From contig NW_020312020.1 in NCBI RefSeq assembly GCF_003144115.1, forward strand, positions 283,935 through 347,934: a stretch of DNA of 64,000 nucleotides, written 5' to 3'. Below, piece after piece: positions 62,753 to 64,000 of this stretch (the stretch's first letter is position 1; each line of letters opens with the position of its first letter). Source of the DNA: Tilletiopsis washingtonensis. Lineage: Eukaryota > Basidiomycota > Exobasidiomycetes > Entylomatales. The translations under genes were made by a program, and so were the position numbers. The notes beneath the pieces are model-generated. The model made no database searches. It worked only from the letters and a program-made list of their open reading frames with translations, and was not told where the DNA came from.

Positions 62753-64000
62753 CGTCGCCGAGCCCGGGCGCGGCGCGCGCCCCGGCGCGCGCAGGAGCGT
62801 CGGCGTGCGTGTGCGGCGAGTGTGCAAGGTGGGACGCACGCGGGCGAGGGGTGCGCTGCGCGAGTGAGGGCGTGCGAGCGGAAGGGGATCGGAGAGTGCG
62901 GGTGCCGGCGGGAGTGATGAGAGTGAGAGGGATGCATTCAGCGATGCAGCCGCAGCCGCGCGGCAGCCGCCGCCAGACGCAGCAGCGGCAGCAGCGGGGC
63001 GGTGTTGGTTCGAACGGTTGCGGCACCTGCGCGCCGCGCGACGCCCCGCAGCCACATCGCCGGCGCAGCGGAGCCGCCGTTGCACCTGCCGCAGAGCACT
63101 CGCAGGCACATCGGCGGCTTCTCACGGAAGCCAGAGAGTAGGCAGGCCGGGCAGGAGCCTCGGCGCCTGCTCGCCAGGACCAAGCTCGAACATCGCGAGA
63201 GTGTGCAGAGGGCTGGCGGCAGGCGACGAGGGACAGCTGAGGGTCTGCATTCGAAGATGAAGAGAGGATGTGAAGGTGGCGGAAGAAGAGGGGAGGACAT
63301 GCGGCCCGCTGGCCCTCTCCCGCCAGCCTGACGCCGTCCAGCGCTCAGGGGTCGAGCCTCGGGAGAGCTCGTCATCGTGCGCGAGCATTCCGGCCCTGTC
63401 CATCACTCGGAGCCAGATGGCGAGCAGCAGATGAGCACGTCCCCTCACCATGCTCTCTCCCTGTGCTTGGGTCGGCTGCTACGCTGCTGCTGAAGGCCCC
63501 CGGGCTCACAGAGGGCATGAGGTTGTCCGTCGTGCGTGCGCCGAGGTCTGGACGAACGTGCAACCCTGTGGCGGAGCTTGGTGCCGCGAGGTCGCTGAAA
63601 GCGCTGAAAGCGGGTGAAGAGGCATGGCCGAGACGATGCGGAGATCCTGACGCAGAGCCAGCTCGGATCCAGACCTGCCTTGGCCACGACCCGCCTCGGG
63701 GAGTGCAAACGGCGGGGAAGCGCGAGCGTGGGAACAGGACTGGCCGCTGCTGTCTGGCCCAGCCGAGCGGCACTGACGGCGCTGAACGCTGTCACAGGGA
63801 GCGGCTTACGTCAAGCCTGCATGCTGCATGTGCTGGCCGCGGTGCCGGGCGGCATGAGACGAGGCCGAATGTGCGCACGTGCGTGGGCGAGGAGCGCGGC
63901 GAGCGGGCGGAGCGGCGGCCGAGGCTGGAGAGGGCAGCAGCTGCCCGAGCTCGTCGTGCCGGCGGCCGGCCGGCCGCGGCCGCGCTGCTGCCGGCGGCTT
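62753..64000. other. Gene-free right edge
   Basis: This is 1.25 kb upstream of the nuclease-kinase gene. Frames on both strands are compositionally biased and unlike any family. The window ends in an extremely GC-rich GGCCGG run. A gene starting beyond the edge cannot be excluded. Confidence 0.4.

Noticed and set aside
63010-63030. GGTTCGAAC-like string resembling a tRNA B box
   Set aside because: There is no matching acceptor stem, anticodon arm or A box at the right spacing on either strand.
1-64000. Transposons, LTR elements, CRISPR arrays and viral relics
   Set aside because: No reverse transcriptase, integrase, transposase or capsid motifs, no long terminal repeats and no spaced repeat arrays were recognised in any frame.

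Overview
The window is nuclear DNA from a GC-rich filamentous or yeast-like fungus, most likely a basidiomycete and probably of the Ustilaginomycotina (this placement is inference). The reasons are dense genes on both strands, up to 13 exons per gene, introns mostly of 45-75 nt with GTGAGT or GTGCGT donors and CAG acceptors, and a gene set with fungal architectures (Nud1/Cdc11, Ase1, RGS-LOV, fungal-type TFIIIC). I count 21 protein-coding genes. No tRNA, rRNA, transposon or viral relic was recognised. All exon boundaries were derived by hand from splice signals, reading frame and family conservation. No transcript data were available.

Layout. 448-10290: PRP8 (-), a small acidic protein (+) and SmG (-), so two spliceosome genes lie close together. 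11415-17731: an MFS transporter with a very long N-terminal extension (+), a tiny Tudor-like protein (+) and a mitochondrial NTF2-like protein (-). 18360-21451: a HoxX homologue (-), the family that makes CO from formyl groups for bacterial [NiFe]-hydrogenases. It is the most surprising gene here. 23450-29770: an unknown acidic protein (+), the TFIIIC subunit Tfc1/Sfc1 (-) and a Gly/Gln-rich DUF7721-like protein (+). 29907-46349: three mitotic spindle or mitotic-exit genes, NUD1/cdc11 (-), ASE1 (+) and a kinesin-8 (-), with a four-TM membrane protein (-) between them. 46967-52920: complex I subunit NDUFA2 (+), an RGS-LOV blue-light receptor (-) and EMC10 (+). 53179-62752: a CaaX-box protein (-), a 13-exon catalase (+), a small orphan (-) and a 712-residue protein that joins a PD-(D/E)XK nuclease-like motif to a kinase-like domain (-).

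No single pathway unites the window. The groupings worth noting are the two spliceosome genes, the three spindle genes within about 16.5 kb, and three genes touching light, one-carbon/CO or oxidative chemistry (RGS-LOV, HoxX-like, catalase). Co-regulation of the last group is speculation.

The gene-free stretches hold several structures that the genes do not explain. They include a 62-nt hairpin with 29-nt arms at 25344-25405, nested inverted repeats at 55790-55900 and 41526-41585, a tandem 76-bp duplication upstream of the transporter, and a repeated GATACAA/GAATACAA motif in the PRP8 divergent promoter.
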